A stretch of 64,000 nt of DNA from Bacteroidaceae bacterium (lineage in GTDB: Bacteria; Bacteroidota; Bacteroidia; Bacteroidales; Bacteroidaceae): contig JAFYYH010000018.1 of assembly GCA_017557635.1 (NCBI GenBank), forward strand, positions 58,907 through 122,906, read 5' to 3'. Below the pieces are notes generated by a model, which worked only from the letters and a program-made list of their open reading frames with translations, made no database searches and was not told the origin of the DNA. This document shows positions 26,554 to 35,861 of the stretch, one piece after another (positions within the stretch are counted from its first letter, which is position 1; each line of letters begins with the position of its first letter). Position numbers and translations under genes: made by a program.

Positions 26554-27348
26554 ATGCAGCCTAAACCTCACTTTGATTCCCGAATTGACCTTACCAAGTG
26601 CCGATTTTATATCAGGCGCCTGGGTAAAGGTACGGGGACCGATGAGGTTCCGGAAACAAAACTTCCGCTTATAGGTTTCATTTACGTGACTCTGGGTGAG
26701 GTCCTTGTCGAGACCGACGGCAACACCTGTCTGTGCCAGCCCGGACACGTACTTATAATACCATCTGAGTGCCCGTTTACCATCCGGTATTACAACAATG
26801 CCAAGGGGTATACGGGCGCTTTTTCTTTATCCGCACTTCAGGATTCCAAGCCTCTCAGATACATGACCGCCCCGCTCCATCAGGCCTTCTGGTTTGATGA
26901 GGGTGTCTTTATGGCCGAGCTCTTCAACATGATGCAGATATCATTCGACAAGGGTGACGACCTCTTTGTGGAGAAGGCTCTTGACCTCCTTGTTTCACGC
27001 CTCAAGACAGGTCAGTCGCCGGTGGTACCGCAGGCCGTCAACGCATTCCTGGAATCCGTCTTTGACCCCAGCCGCCGGATAGGCACTCTTACCGAATACG
27101 CCCGGGCCGCCGGCATCAGCGAGAACTACCTGAGCCGTCAGGTCAAGCAGTCGACCGGACACAGCGTAGGCAACTGGATTGACAATGCCCGTCTGGTAAG
27201 AGCCAAAAGACTGTTGGCCGATACACAACTGCCCATAATCGAGGTGGCCACAGCCGTGGGACTGGAGGATCAGTCCTACTTTGCCCGATTCTTCAAACGC
27301 CAAACCGGACAGACACCGTCTGAGTTCCGTAAGGCCACGCAAGGATAA
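26554..27348 (+). CDS. AraC-family transcriptional regulator
   Basis: A 264-residue regulator with an N-terminal cupin-like sensing domain (the GEVLVETDGNTCLCQPGHVLIIP region, here described in two parts around residues 48-72). A C-terminal pair of helix-turn-helix motifs follows at about 170-262, including SENYLSRQVKQSTG and the signature VGLEDQSYFARFFKRQTG. It sits 22 bases after the porin and about 60 bases before a TonB receptor, so it could control either group. Confidence 0.9.
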   Translation: MQPKPHFDSRIDLTKCRFYIRRLGKGTGTDEVPETKLPLIGFIYVTLGEVLVETDGNTCLCQPGHVLIIPSECPFTIRYYNNAKGYTGAFSLSALQDSKPLRYMTAPLHQAFWFDEGVFMAELFNMMQISFDKGDDLFVEKALDLLVSRLKTGQSPVVPQAVNAFLESVFDPSRRIGTLTEYARAAGISENYLSRQVKQSTGHSVGNWIDNARLVRAKRLLADTQLPIIEVATAVGLEDQSYFARFFKRQTGQTPSEFRKATQG

Positions 27349-27411
27349 TCCTAATTCCTGCAATTTCCGTTCTAAAATCCAAAGCTGTTTTTGCGGACCT
27401 TTGCAACCGCT

Positions 27412-29604
27412 ATGACAGCAACGGTTCTTTTATCCCTTTTTGCAGTATTTTCACCTCTGGAAGATACTCTGACGCAGCAACTCCCCATGATCACAGTTGC
27501 CGCGGTGAAAGAGCAGGTTCCGTTGGAAAAGGTTGCGTCGGCCGTATCGGCCTTATCATATGAGACATTACAGAAAAACAGCACATATCGTCCTAATGCG
27601 CTGTCATCGATCATACCTGGACTACACATTCCCGAATACGGGGCATCACTTACTTCAACCATCTATCTGCGTGGACTTGGCTCTAGGATGGAGAATCCTG
27701 TGATGGGCCTTTACATTGACGGTATCCCGGTAATTGACAAGAACGCCTATGACTTTGACTGGGAGGGCATAAGCCGGGCTACCATGTTGCGCGGACCGCA
27801 GGGTACCCTGTACGGACGCAATTCGATGAGCGGCGTGCTGTCGCTCTGCACTTTCTCACCGTGTGATGACTGCCGGCCCACCCTGCGTATTGAATACGGT
27901 ACGGCAAACACCGTTAGGGCCGGTATCTCATTCACGGCGGGGAAAAGCGCCCTGTCTGCCACTTTCCGCCACACTGACGGTTTTTTCAACAACGCTTACA
28001 AAAACGGGCCATGTGATCCCTACGACGGCCTGGCCCTGCGCTGGAAATGGGTAAGTCACTGCACAGACCGCATGTGCCTTACCAATAACCTGTCGGCCAA
28101 CATCTCAAAGGAGGGCGGCTTTGCCCACGGCATGTGGAAGGAGAACACACAGTACCCCGTATCATATAATGATGAGGGCAGTTACAAGAGGCTGTCGGTC
28201 ATTGAGGGCTTCCGCCTGCACCGTCGCGGAGAGCTGCTGGTAACTGATGCCACCGCATCACTCCAACTGCTGGCCGATGATATGCACATGGACCAGGACT
28301 ACACCGACAAATCCATCTTCACCCTGCAGCAGAAGCAGCTGAGCGGTGCCGGCACCATGGAATTCACCATACGCAGGGCTGATGAGGAGGCACTCTGGCA
28401 GCCGCAGACCGGCTTGTTCACATTCTACCGGCTGAATCAGTTATCGGCCCCGGTCACATTCAAACGGGACGGCATTGAGACCCTGATACTGAACAACGCC
28501 AACAGCCATATCCCCACGGAGATTGGTTACCTGGCAATATCAGACATGGAGATGCCGGTTTATTCGGACTTCATGATCGACACTTGGAACGCAGCGCTGT
28601 TCCACGAGTCAGTCTTTGACCTGGACCGATGGCTCATCACCGCCGGCGTAAGGTTTGACTATGAGGGCGGCACCATGGATTATGACTGCTTAACCCGCCT
28701 GCACTACCGCTTTGAGCCCATCATGACGGCCGACCGTAACCTCTCCATTCCTTATAAAGGTACTGTAAGCCACAGTCACTTTGAGGTGCTGCCCAAACTG
28801 TCGGTGCTGTTCAAGGCATCCGGTGCGATAACACTCTTCTCGACCATGTCAAAAGGTTACAGAGCAGGAGGATTCAACACCCAGATATTCTCGGACATAC
28901 TGCAGAACATGACCATGACCGCCACCATGAACGACATGGGAGTTTATCTGGACAGACCGTTCGTATCGGTATCGGCCAAGAACACCGAATATAATCCTGA
29001 GACCGCCTGGAACCTGGAGGCTGGCACACGCATCCGCCATGAGTCATTCAGTGCGGAGGCATCGGCCTACTATATGGATGTCCGCAGCCAGCAGCTCACG
29101 GTATTCCCGCCCGGAATGTCCACGGGTCGTATGATGACCAATGCCGGACGCAGCCGCAGCATTGGCGTGGAAACCGAACTGGGATGGAATCCGGGGCAGT
29201 TCCGTTCACATATCTCCTACTCATGGTGTGACGCCCGCTTTGTCACATTCAACGACGGTAATAATGACTACTCCGGCAACAGACTTCCATATGTGCCCGA
29301 GCATACACTCTATGTAAATACAGGATACAGTTTCAATATAGGAAACAAGACACTTGATATAGATGCCTCCCTTCGCGGCGAAGGTCCGTTCTGCTGGAAT
29401 GAATCCGGAACGCAGAAGGAACCGTTCCGCCTCAAGACCGGCGCGCGCATTGCACTTGTTTTCAATGACTGGGAGCTATACGTTAGGGCCGATAACCTAA
29501 CCGATGAACCCGGCCGCAGTTTCTACTTCAAATCCATGGGCAACGAGTTCTTTGCATCCTCCAAGCCCCGCACGATAATGACAGGTATAACATTAAAACT
29601 ATAA
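27412..29604 (+). CDS. TonB-dependent receptor
   Basis: The ATG at 27412 is preferred to the TTG at 27391. It gives a 730-residue outer-membrane receptor. A plug domain at about residues 35-140 has SSIIPGLHI, YLRGLG, VMGLYIDGIPV and LRGPQGTLYGRNSMSGV. A beta-barrel follows, ending in MTGITLKL. The expected signal peptide is short and atypical, and there is no N-terminal carboxypeptidase-like domain and no SusD partner. A GACCTTTGC box at 27397-27405 resembles a weak -7 element. The calycin-like lipoprotein 4 bases downstream is probably co-translated and may be its surface partner. The ligand is unknown. Confidence 0.9.
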   Translation: MTATVLLSLFAVFSPLEDTLTQQLPMITVAAVKEQVPLEKVASAVSALSYETLQKNSTYRPNALSSIIPGLHIPEYGASLTSTIYLRGLGSRMENPVMGLYIDGIPVIDKNAYDFDWEGISRATMLRGPQGTLYGRNSMSGVLSLCTFSPCDDCRPTLRIEYGTANTVRAGISFTAGKSALSATFRHTDGFFNNAYKNGPCDPYDGLALRWKWVSHCTDRMCLTNNLSANISKEGGFAHGMWKENTQYPVSYNDEGSYKRLSVIEGFRLHRRGELLVTDATASLQLLADDMHMDQDYTDKSIFTLQQKQLSGAGTMEFTIRRADEEALWQPQTGLFTFYRLNQLSAPVTFKRDGIETLILNNANSHIPTEIGYLAISDMEMPVYSDFMIDTWNAALFHESVFDLDRWLITAGVRFDYEGGTMDYDCLTRLHYRFEPIMTADRNLSIPYKGTVSHSHFEVLPKLSVLFKASGAITLFSTMSKGYRAGGFNTQIFSDILQNMTMTATMNDMGVYLDRPFVSVSAKNTEYNPETAWNLEAGTRIRHESFSAEASAYYMDVRSQQLTVFPPGMSTGRMMTNAGRSRSIGVETELGWNPGQFRSHISYSWCDARFVTFNDGNNDYSGNRLPYVPEHTLYVNTGYSFNIGNKTLDIDASLRGEGPFCWNESGTQKEPFRLKTGARIALVFNDWELYVRADNLTDEPGRSFYFKSMGNEFFASSKPRTIMTGITLKL

Positions 29605-29608
29605 GAAC

Positions 29609-30082
29609 ATGAAGAAGATTTTATTTGTAATGGCTGCCCTTGCAGCAGTGATGGTAAGCTGCGACAAGCAGGAAACCGAAATCGAGAACCAGCAGGAGAT
29701 TGTAGTAAGCAATGATACCGTATTCTACAACGGTACCCTGATTGCCAACGCATCAAGCGGTGACTGCCAGACCCCCGACACCAGAATCAGCATCAACCCT
29801 TCAGACAAGGCCGATTCCATATCAATCACCATTTTCAAGGCTAAACTGGCACAGAGAATGCCTGCAATGGATATCATCATTCCCGGCATCACGGTAGCAA
29901 AGAACGGAGACGTAACCCTGCTCTCATCAGAGACATCTGTTCCTCTGGCAATGGGCAACCCGTTCCCCAACTACACAGTCACGGAGTTTGAAGGCGAGAT
30001 CGTGAACGACGAGATCACTTTCTCACTCAAGTTCGGTTCAACCCCCACCTCTTTCAGCGGTCAGAAGGAGAGCCTCAAGTAA
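29609..30082 (+). CDS. Small lipoprotein, calycin-like
   Basis: A 157-residue lipoprotein (VMVSC lipobox, Cys near 18) rich in beta-strand pattern. It resembles the calycin-like lipoprotein domain of Bacteroidota, a lipocalin-type barrel of unknown ligand. It begins 4 bases after the TonB receptor stop, implying a receptor/lipoprotein pair. Its last 8 bases overlap the convergent membrane-protein gene. Family assignment is moderate; localisation is firm. Confidence 0.65.
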   Translation: MKKILFVMAALAAVMVSCDKQETEIENQQEIVVSNDTVFYNGTLIANASSGDCQTPDTRISINPSDKADSISITIFKAKLAQRMPAMDIIIPGITVAKNGDVTLLSSETSVPLAMGNPFPNYTVTEFEGEIVNDEITFSLKFGSTPTSFSGQKESLK

Positions 30083-30986
30083 TCATGACAAGGACTGCGC
30101 CAACGAGCAGCAGGAATAAGAGAAATAGCAAGAATATGTACAGGGCGGTCTTTAGGGTAAGCCATAAACTCTTGCGGAAACCTGTCTCCAGCAACTGATG
30201 ATAGTCTATCATCACGAGCAGTCCCATAAACAAAAAGCCTATCTCATTTTTCTGACCCAAAGACAGGATGAGTACAAACAGCATAAAGAAACTGAACTGA
30301 CACAGTATATACGCTGAAGCCGTTGCGGATGCGGCCCACCCCATGGATTGTTTCCGCAGCGCTATGCGCATAGCCGGCCACATAAGCAGGAATATGCCAA
30401 GGAAGTAGTTTATGCCCTGGCTGCGGAGAGCACTCTCAAAAGCAGCCAGGGATGCTCTTTTAGGAGAGTTTATAGCCTCGGGATATCTGTTCAGATAAAT
30501 CAGGGTATCCGCGACAGCAACAAGTTGAGACATCCTGACTGTTTTCTCCCGGTCTGTATCCGTCTTTACCGAATCATCTCCGAAACTCAGCGAAATACTG
30601 ACATTATTTTTTAAGGAATCAGATGCAACCACCTGGCTCTGTTCCTTTTTACCTTCAAAATCAGGATGGGCTATCGATGATACCAACGAAAAGAAGGCAT
30701 AGAAGATTATAAGGGATGTAAGCGGCGCCAGATATATATCGTGTTTGCCTTTTATGTAGTCACGGATCATGTAACCCGGACGCAGCAGCAGGTGCACGAA
30801 CGTACGCTTGGCATCATCGTTCAGGAACGGTATGCTGTCAAACGCGCCACGGTAGAAGCCCTTTATATTACCCTCCGGCTTGTCATCGGCCACGGTCCAC
30901 TCCGACTTCCAGGGACTGTAACCCAGAAGCTGCCAGATATGGAACGCCCTGCGCCGAACCTTAAAACTGTGCCGCCGTCCTTTCAT
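30075..30986 (-). CDS. DUF3667-like membrane protein
   Basis: A 303-residue protein with about 5 hydrophobic segments. The region FVHLLLRPGYMIRDYIKGKHDIYLAPLTSL near residues 63-92 matches the pattern of DUF3667 proteins (a T/V-x3-LLxRPGxxIxxYIxGKRxxYxxP-type core). The N-terminal zinc-ribbon usual for that family is missing, replaced by a short basic segment. A hydrophilic stretch at about 110-175 separates the helices. It is 3 bases downstream of ybjQ and overlaps the calycin-like gene tail by 8 bases. Function unknown. Confidence 0.6.
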   Translation of the reverse strand: MKGRRHSFKVRRRAFHIWQLLGYSPWKSEWTVADDKPEGNIKGFYRGAFDSIPFLNDDAKRTFVHLLLRPGYMIRDYIKGKHDIYLAPLTSLIIFYAFFSLVSSIAHPDFEGKKEQSQVVASDSLKNNVSISLSFGDDSVKTDTDREKTVRMSQLVAVADTLIYLNRYPEAINSPKRASLAAFESALRSQGINYFLGIFLLMWPAMRIALRKQSMGWAASATASAYILCQFSFFMLFVLILSLGQKNEIGFLFMGLLVMIDYHQLLETGFRKSLWLTLKTALYIFLLFLLFLLLVGAVLVMIT

Positions 30987-30989
30987 TTC

Positions 30990-31310
30990 TTATCCTAATT
31001 TCACCGCTGTACCTGAGGCAGTCACCATAAGCATACTGTTGCTCTGGCCAAGCACCTCATAGTCTATGTCAATGCCGACTACGGCATCGGCACCTACTTT
31101 ATGTGCCCTATCCTCGAGTTCCCTCATAGCCTGGGCACGGGCATTCAGCAGTTCATCCTCATAGGAACCGCTGCGTCCACCCACGAAATCCCTTATGCTG
31201 GCGGCAAAATCCTTAAGGAAGTTTACACCGGTAATAACCTCGCCAAACACTACACCACGGTATTCGGTAATGGTACGACCTTCGATGGTCGGAGTTGTTG
31301 TCAGTATCAT
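30990..31310 (-). CDS. YbjQ family (UPF0145) protein
   Basis: The ATG at 31310 gives 106 residues. The protein has [18 protein letters not shown] at the start, a Gly/Arg-rich GGRSGSYE turn, and the [13 protein letters not shown] core near residue 77. These are typical of the YbjQ/UPF0145 family, which forms pentameric rings sometimes described as heavy-metal binding. A TTG two codons upstream is a less likely start. It is transcribed with the DUF3667-like gene. Confidence 0.88.
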   Translation of the reverse strand: MILTTTPTIEGRTITEYRGVVFGEVITGVNFLKDFAASIRDFVGGRSGSYEDELLNARAQAMRELEDRAHKVGADAVVGIDIDYEVLGQSNSMLMVTASGTAVKLG

Positions 31311-31334
31311 ATGCAATTCAATTATTGTTCAGGG

Positions 31335-31342
31335 CGAAGATA
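31335..31342 (-). promoter_or_regulatory. Possible promoter (-7 box) of ybjQ
   Basis: Minus-strand TATCTTCG, the TTCG variant of TAnnTTTG, lies 24 bases before the ATG at 31310. Confidence 0.4.
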
Positions 31343-31401
31343 CTCTCTTTTTTTCATATATTCGCAGTTCAGACAGCAACTAACTAAACAAAGATAGAAC
31401 T

Positions 31402-31956
31402 ATGAAGAAAAGTCTTATTCTCACACTTGCGGTCATGTTCATGACAGTTTGCGCCGCAAAGGAACCTAAAGTACTGATTACCTATTTCTCACCCACAGGA
31501 ACCACCAAGTCTTTGGCACAGGAACTTGGTACCGCTACCGGTGCTGACCTGTTCGAGATAGAGGGTGCTCAGCCCTACACCGCCGATGATGTAAACCTGG
31601 GAAACCGTGAGGCACGCGCCTTCAAGGAGATGGCCGACAAGTCTCTCCGTCCCGAGGTAAAGGGCAAGCCCGACAAACTGAAAAGTTACGATGTAGTGTT
31701 CATAGGATTCCCCATCTGGGGCGATGCAGCACCCAACATCATCAATACGTTCATTGAGCAGAGTGACCTTAAGGGCAAGACCGTCATCATCTTCTCAACT
31801 TCAGGCAGCAGCAATCTGACCAACTCATACAACAAGCTCAAGCAGCAGTATCCTGACCTGAACATGGTAGAGGGCACAACACTTAAACGCAACCCCACCC
31901 CTGAGGCTCGCCAGAACGTAATCAACACGCTTAAAGAGGCCATCCCCGCAAAGTAA
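31402..31956 (+). CDS. Exported flavodoxin-like protein
   Basis: A 184-residue flavodoxin. The FMN phosphate loop is TYFSPTGTTKSLA at about residues 28-40, GFPIWGDAAPN near residue 92 is the isoalloxazine loop, and FSTSGSS is near 118. An N-terminal hydrophobic segment (MKKSLILTLAVMFMTVCA) looks like a signal peptide, possibly a lipoprotein signal with Cys near 17, so it is predicted to leave the cytoplasm. That is unusual for a flavodoxin, although similar genes occur in Bacteroides. The stop codon directly abuts the ATG of the AmpG-like gene (TAAATG). Confidence 0.85.
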   Translation: MKKSLILTLAVMFMTVCAAKEPKVLITYFSPTGTTKSLAQELGTATGADLFEIEGAQPYTADDVNLGNREARAFKEMADKSLRPEVKGKPDKLKSYDVVFIGFPIWGDAAPNIINTFIEQSDLKGKTVIIFSTSGSSNLTNSYNKLKQQYPDLNMVEGTTLKRNPTPEARQNVINTLKEAIPAK

Positions 31957-33222
31957 ATGGCATCACCTAGAGCATCATGGGCCTGGGTGCCCACACTGTA
32001 TTTTGCCGAAGGACTACCCTACGTACTTGTGGTTACGGTATCGGGACTTATGTTCAAGCAGTTGGGCATAAGTGTGGCCGATGCCACCCTATACACCAGT
32101 TGGTTATACCTGCCTTGGGTCATCAAACCGTTCTGGAGCCCCTTTGTGGATCTGGTCAAGACCAAGCGCTGGTGGCTGTTGCTCACTCAGCTGATACTGG
32201 GAGCAGGTCTGGCCGGTATAGGACTGACGCTTAACACCACAAACTTTTTCAGGTGGTCTCTTGCCATCATGTGGCTGTTGGCGTTCAGTTCAGCCACTCA
32301 TGACATATCCATTGACGGATTCTACCTGCTCGGCCTGGACGAGGGCGAGCAGTCCCTTTTTGTAGGTATCAGAAATACCGCATACCGCATCGCCATGATT
32401 GCCGGTCAGGGAGGTCTGCTCATACTGGTGGGACAGTTTGAGAAGATGTTCGGATCTGCCGTACGTGCTTGGAGTCTGGGATTCCTGGTTGCCGGCGGCC
32501 TGATGATACTGCTCTGGCTCTATCACTCCTACATCCTGCCCCATCCGGTAGCAGACTGCACGATAGGTATTTCCTCAAGCAATATCCTCAAGGAGTTCGG
32601 AATGACTTTTGTAAGTTACTTCAAGAAGCCGTACATCCTGTCCGCACTGCTTTTCATACTGCTGTTCCGTTTCCCCGAGGCACAGTTGGGCAAAATAGCC
32701 CCTCTGTTCCTGGTCGATGACGCCGCAGCAGGAGGTCTGGCCCTTACTACGGGTCAGGTGGGTTTTGCACAGGGCACCTTAGGTGTCATCGGACTCCTGC
32801 TGGGCGGTATCCTGGGCGGAATAGCCCTGTCCCGTTTCGGACTCAAAAAGTGCATCTGGTATATGGTTGCCGCCATATCAGTACCTGATCTGGTATATGT
32901 ATACCTGAGCTGGTTCCCCACACAGAACATGGCCCTGGTAAGCACCTGCATATTCATTGAGCAGATGGGATACGGATTCGGCTTCACGGCATACACACTG
33001 TTCCTGATGTATTTTGCACGCGGTGAACACCAGACATCACACTATGCCATCAGCACCGGAATCATGGCCCTTGGCATGATGCTGCCCGGCATGATATCCG
33101 GAATACTCCAGGAGAGCATGGGATACCGCACATTCTTTATCTGGGTTATTGCCTGTTGCGCCGTAACCTGTGCCGTATCGGCATTTATCAAATACGAACC
33201 TGATTTTGGAAAGAAACAATGA
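31957..33222 (+). CDS. ampG: AmpG-like muropeptide MFS transporter
   Basis: A 421-residue major-facilitator protein with about 12 transmembrane segments. The start has WVPTLYFAEGLPYVLV. The segment TSWLYLPWVIKPFWSPFVD matches the AmpG family, and DISIDGFYLLGLDEG is the conserved charged turn after helix 4. AmpG imports anhydro-muropeptides released from peptidoglycan. Coupling to the sugar-kinase gene (4-base overlap) supports a recycling role. It abuts the flavodoxin stop with no spacer. Confidence 0.85.
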   Translation: MASPRASWAWVPTLYFAEGLPYVLVVTVSGLMFKQLGISVADATLYTSWLYLPWVIKPFWSPFVDLVKTKRWWLLLTQLILGAGLAGIGLTLNTTNFFRWSLAIMWLLAFSSATHDISIDGFYLLGLDEGEQSLFVGIRNTAYRIAMIAGQGGLLILVGQFEKMFGSAVRAWSLGFLVAGGLMILLWLYHSYILPHPVADCTIGISSSNILKEFGMTFVSYFKKPYILSALLFILLFRFPEAQLGKIAPLFLVDDAAAGGLALTTGQVGFAQGTLGVIGLLLGGILGGIALSRFGLKKCIWYMVAAISVPDLVYVYLSWFPTQNMALVSTCIFIEQMGYGFGFTAYTLFLMYFARGEHQTSHYAISTGIMALGMMLPGMISGILQESMGYRTFFIWVIACCAVTCAVSAFIKYEPDFGKKQ

Positions 33223-34073
33223 AACTTGTAGTTGACAGCGGCTCCACCAAGACTGATTGGGGATTCTTCAATACCGTTTATGACCTTAAGGCTGTAAAGA
33301 CACAGGGCATCAACCCCTGTCATCAGAGTGAAGAGGAGATAAGGAGCATTATACGTAACGAGTTGCTGCCCAATACACAGAGCATAGACCTGACCGCCAT
33401 AACAGAGGTTTTCTACTATGGTGCCGGCTGCGCCACCCAGTCCATCTGTGAACAGATGGCAGCACTGCTGAAGGAGTTCATACCCAACGCAGCCATTGCA
33501 GTTGACAGCGACATGCTTGGAGCGGCCCGCGCCCTGTGCGGTCACGCCGAGGGTGTGGCTTGCGTACTTGGCACAGGTTCCAACTCATGCCTCTACAACG
33601 GCAAGGCAATTGAGGATCAGGTACCGTCACTGGGCTACATACTGGGTGATGAAGGCAGCAGCGCCGCACTGGGACGCCGCCTGATAGGTGACTGTCTGAA
33701 GCGCCAGTTGCCCGAGGCCGTAAGCCGCGAGTTCATGGAGCGTTACTCCCTGACCAAGGAGAGCATCATAGAGAGCGTTTACCGCAAGCCTCTGCCCAAC
33801 AGGTTCATTGCAGGTTTTGCCCCGTTCGTATATGAGAAACGCGCCATACCTGAGGTTCACAAGATGATAATCCAGTGTTTCTCTGAATTCTTTACCCGCA
33901 ACGTGATAAACTACCACAAGCCGTGGCTGCCCGTACACTTTGTGGGCTCGCTTGCAGGCAGTTTTGCCGAAGAATTGAGGGAAACGGCCGATTCACTGGG
34001 AATGACCATAGGAAAGATTGAGGCCAGCCCCTTGAGCGGCCTGGTTGATTACCACGCAACAGATAAGGCGTAA
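33219..34073 (+). CDS. BadF/BadG-type N-acetylglucosamine (or MurNAc) kinase
   Basis: A 284-residue ASKHA-fold kinase. The phosphate-1 loop is DSGSTKTDWG at the N-terminus, ACVLGTGSNSCLYNG near 108 is phosphate-2, and LGDEGSSAALGRRL near 144 is the BadF/GlcNAc-kinase signature. This family includes GlcNAc kinases and the clostridial MurNAc/GlcNAc kinase MurK. The 4-base overlap with the AmpG-like transporter indicates that imported cell-wall sugars are phosphorylated here. Its 3' end overlaps the phosphopantetheinyl transferase gene by 25 bases. Confidence 0.87.
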   Translation: MKLVVDSGSTKTDWGFFNTVYDLKAVKTQGINPCHQSEEEIRSIIRNELLPNTQSIDLTAITEVFYYGAGCATQSICEQMAALLKEFIPNAAIAVDSDMLGAARALCGHAEGVACVLGTGSNSCLYNGKAIEDQVPSLGYILGDEGSSAALGRRLIGDCLKRQLPEAVSREFMERYSLTKESIIESVYRKPLPNRFIAGFAPFVYEKRAIPEVHKMIIQCFSEFFTRNVINYHKPWLPVHFVGSLAGSFAEELRETADSLGMTIGKIEASPLSGLVDYHATDKA

Positions 34074-34615
34074 CCCTTCTCCAGGTTGAGTTTGGTGCCG
34101 GTGGTTACACCGCCCGAAAGTATATTATGCAGGTTATCGGTTATTCCGGTACCCTGCATTTTAAATACCGCCTCCTTGCAGGTCCAGAGTGATGCGAATT
34201 TCTCTTCGTGTGAGTCCGATGACAGTATGGCGGCCTTCTCTTCAGGATTCATGGTCTTGTCAAGCAGCCCCTCGCTGAAATGGCGGAAAGACTCCACGTC
34301 AATACCCACAGGACTGTCGCTGACGGCAACGGCTATGGCCTTCTGACAATGGCTTATGCTGAAATGGATATCGGGATGGCCGGACAGGAAAGGCTTGCCG
34401 TGCTCCGTCTTCTCCATGCTGAACTCATCCAATCCGAACTCATCGTGAAGCAGTTCGGCAAGCATAAGATATGACTTGAGGCATGCAAACCGGCCGAACG
34501 TATGCTTGAAACCCAATGCATAGTTGCGACGCGGTTCCGGCACCGACGGCAGCATACGTTCCACCTCTACGTCAGTGCATAACGACATGTCATCAAAAAC
34601 AGAAACGCGTATCAT
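34049..34615 (-). CDS. 4'-phosphopantetheinyl transferase (Sfp-type)
   Basis: The ATG at 34615, overlapping the ThrE stop by 4 bases, gives a 188-residue protein. A longer frame upstream lies inside thrE and is not a real extension. The signature residues are GIDVESF near residue 105 (metal-binding Asp and Glu) and WTCKEAVFKMQGTG near 148. The enzyme transfers the phosphopantetheine arm from CoA to acyl or peptidyl carrier proteins. No carrier protein is encoded nearby, so it may serve fatty-acid synthesis or a remote pathway. Confidence 0.88.
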   Translation of the reverse strand: MIRVSVFDDMSLCTDVEVERMLPSVPEPRRNYALGFKHTFGRFACLKSYLMLAELLHDEFGLDEFSMEKTEHGKPFLSGHPDIHFSISHCQKAIAVAVSDSPVGIDVESFRHFSEGLLDKTMNPEEKAAILSSDSHEEKFASLWTCKEAVFKMQGTGITDNLHNILSGGVTTGTKLNLEKGYALSVAW

Positions 34616-35859
34616 GCCTTCTTTTGGGCTATCTTGAACATACGCCCCGGAAGGCTTGTCATGAAGATGATACCGAGCACAATGGCTACGGCTACTCCCA
34701 GAGCGGTGAAGCCGGTGGTAACTGCCACTGACAACTCCTTGTTTACAATGTAATATACGGTCCAGAAGATACCGGCACCCGGAATAAGCGGGAACACACC
34801 GCAAATCTGGTATACAATTACAGGACATTTGCGGTCAACCGCCATGAATCTTGATACCAGAACCACTACGACAGTAGCCACGAAATTGGACTCAATGACG
34901 GTAGCACCCACCAGACGGAGCATGAGCAGATATGCCATCCAACCCACTGTACTGCAAACTCCCACATGAATGTATTCACTGCGCGGAACTCCGTACAGCA
35001 CCGCAAATCCCACCGTTCCTACAAACGCTGCAACAGCCTGAATAAGCCACCCTGAAGTCTCGGCACTGGTCTGCATTCCGTCCAGCACTATGATACCGTT
35101 CTCAATACGGCCATCCACCAGGAATGTAAGAGCCACACCCGCTGCGATACAGAAAAACACGGTAAGCGCATCTATCATTCTTGTTGAACCCGCAATGTAA
35201 TCCTCATTGGCCAGGTCGCGGATACCGTTGGTAAAGGGTACACCGGGAATAAGAGGGATAAGTGAGCCGATTATCATGTTACCGGGATGCTCGCCGAATC
35301 CTATGTTCATGAACACTACCGAAAGGCTTGTAGCAAGAATACTGCCCAGGATGTTGGTTACAATCTTGGACATGCCCCTGCGGCTTACCAGAAGCACGAA
35401 CACATACAGCAGCAGGCCTGCCACGAATGATGCCGCACAATCCAGGATACTACCGCCGAATATGGCACAGAATGCACCGCTGCCAACAGCAGATCCCATA
35501 ACCTGCTCCAGGAACGGTTTGGATTTCATGTTCCTGATCTCAGCCAGACGATCACGGGCTTCCTCAATGGGACAGCCGCCCTTCTCTATGGCACGTGAGA
35601 GGCGGTTTACCGCAACGACCTTCTCCAACTGGGCGCCCTTGAACGGAATGAATTCCACGTTCGAGTATCGGTTTCCGCCTGACGTCAGTATACCGTTGCT
35701 AAGGACAAAGAAATGGCCTGAATCCACTCCGTAGTGACGGGTGATGCGTTCCATGGTCTCTTCCACACGGAAGATCTCGGCACCGTTCTCAAGCATTATA
35801 TGCCCGGCTTCGGTTGCCACCTGCATCACCTCGGTCAACAGGTCATCCCTCTCGTCCAT
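34612..35859 (-). CDS. Threonine/serine exporter ThrE family (fused ThrE-ThrE_2)
   Basis: A 415-residue membrane protein with an N-terminal soluble segment ending in the conserved GAEIFRVEETMERITRHYG region (residues 26-44). About 10 transmembrane helices follow. PLIPGVPFTNGIRDL near residue 207 is the ThrE signature and PLIPGAGIFWTVYYI near 362 is its counterpart in the second half. It exports threonine/serine in Corynebacterium. Many Bacteroidota carry the single-chain version. It begins 2 bases after the DUF1846 stop and overlaps the PPTase gene by 4 bases. Confidence 0.9.
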   Translation of the reverse strand: MDERDDLLTEVMQVATEAGHIMLENGAEIFRVEETMERITRHYGVDSGHFFVLSNGILTSGGNRYSNVEFIPFKGAQLEKVVAVNRLSRAIEKGGCPIEEARDRLAEIRNMKSKPFLEQVMGSAVGSGAFCAIFGGSILDCAASFVAGLLLYVFVLLVSRRGMSKIVTNILGSILATSLSVVFMNIGFGEHPGNMIIGSLIPLIPGVPFTNGIRDLANEDYIAGSTRMIDALTVFFCIAAGVALTFLVDGRIENGIIVLDGMQTSAETSGWLIQAVAAFVGTVGFAVLYGVPRSEYIHVGVCSTVGWMAYLLMLRLVGATVIESNFVATVVVVLVSRFMAVDRKCPVIVYQICGVFPLIPGAGIFWTVYYIVNKELSVAVTTGFTALGVAVAIVLGIIFMTSLPGRMFKIAQKKA

Positions 35860-35861
35860 TA

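Noticed and set aside
34616-34828. N-terminal extension of the phosphopantetheinyl transferase
   Set aside because: The extra 71 residues lie inside thrE and are low-quality sequence. The 4-base ATGA overlap gives the natural start at 34615.
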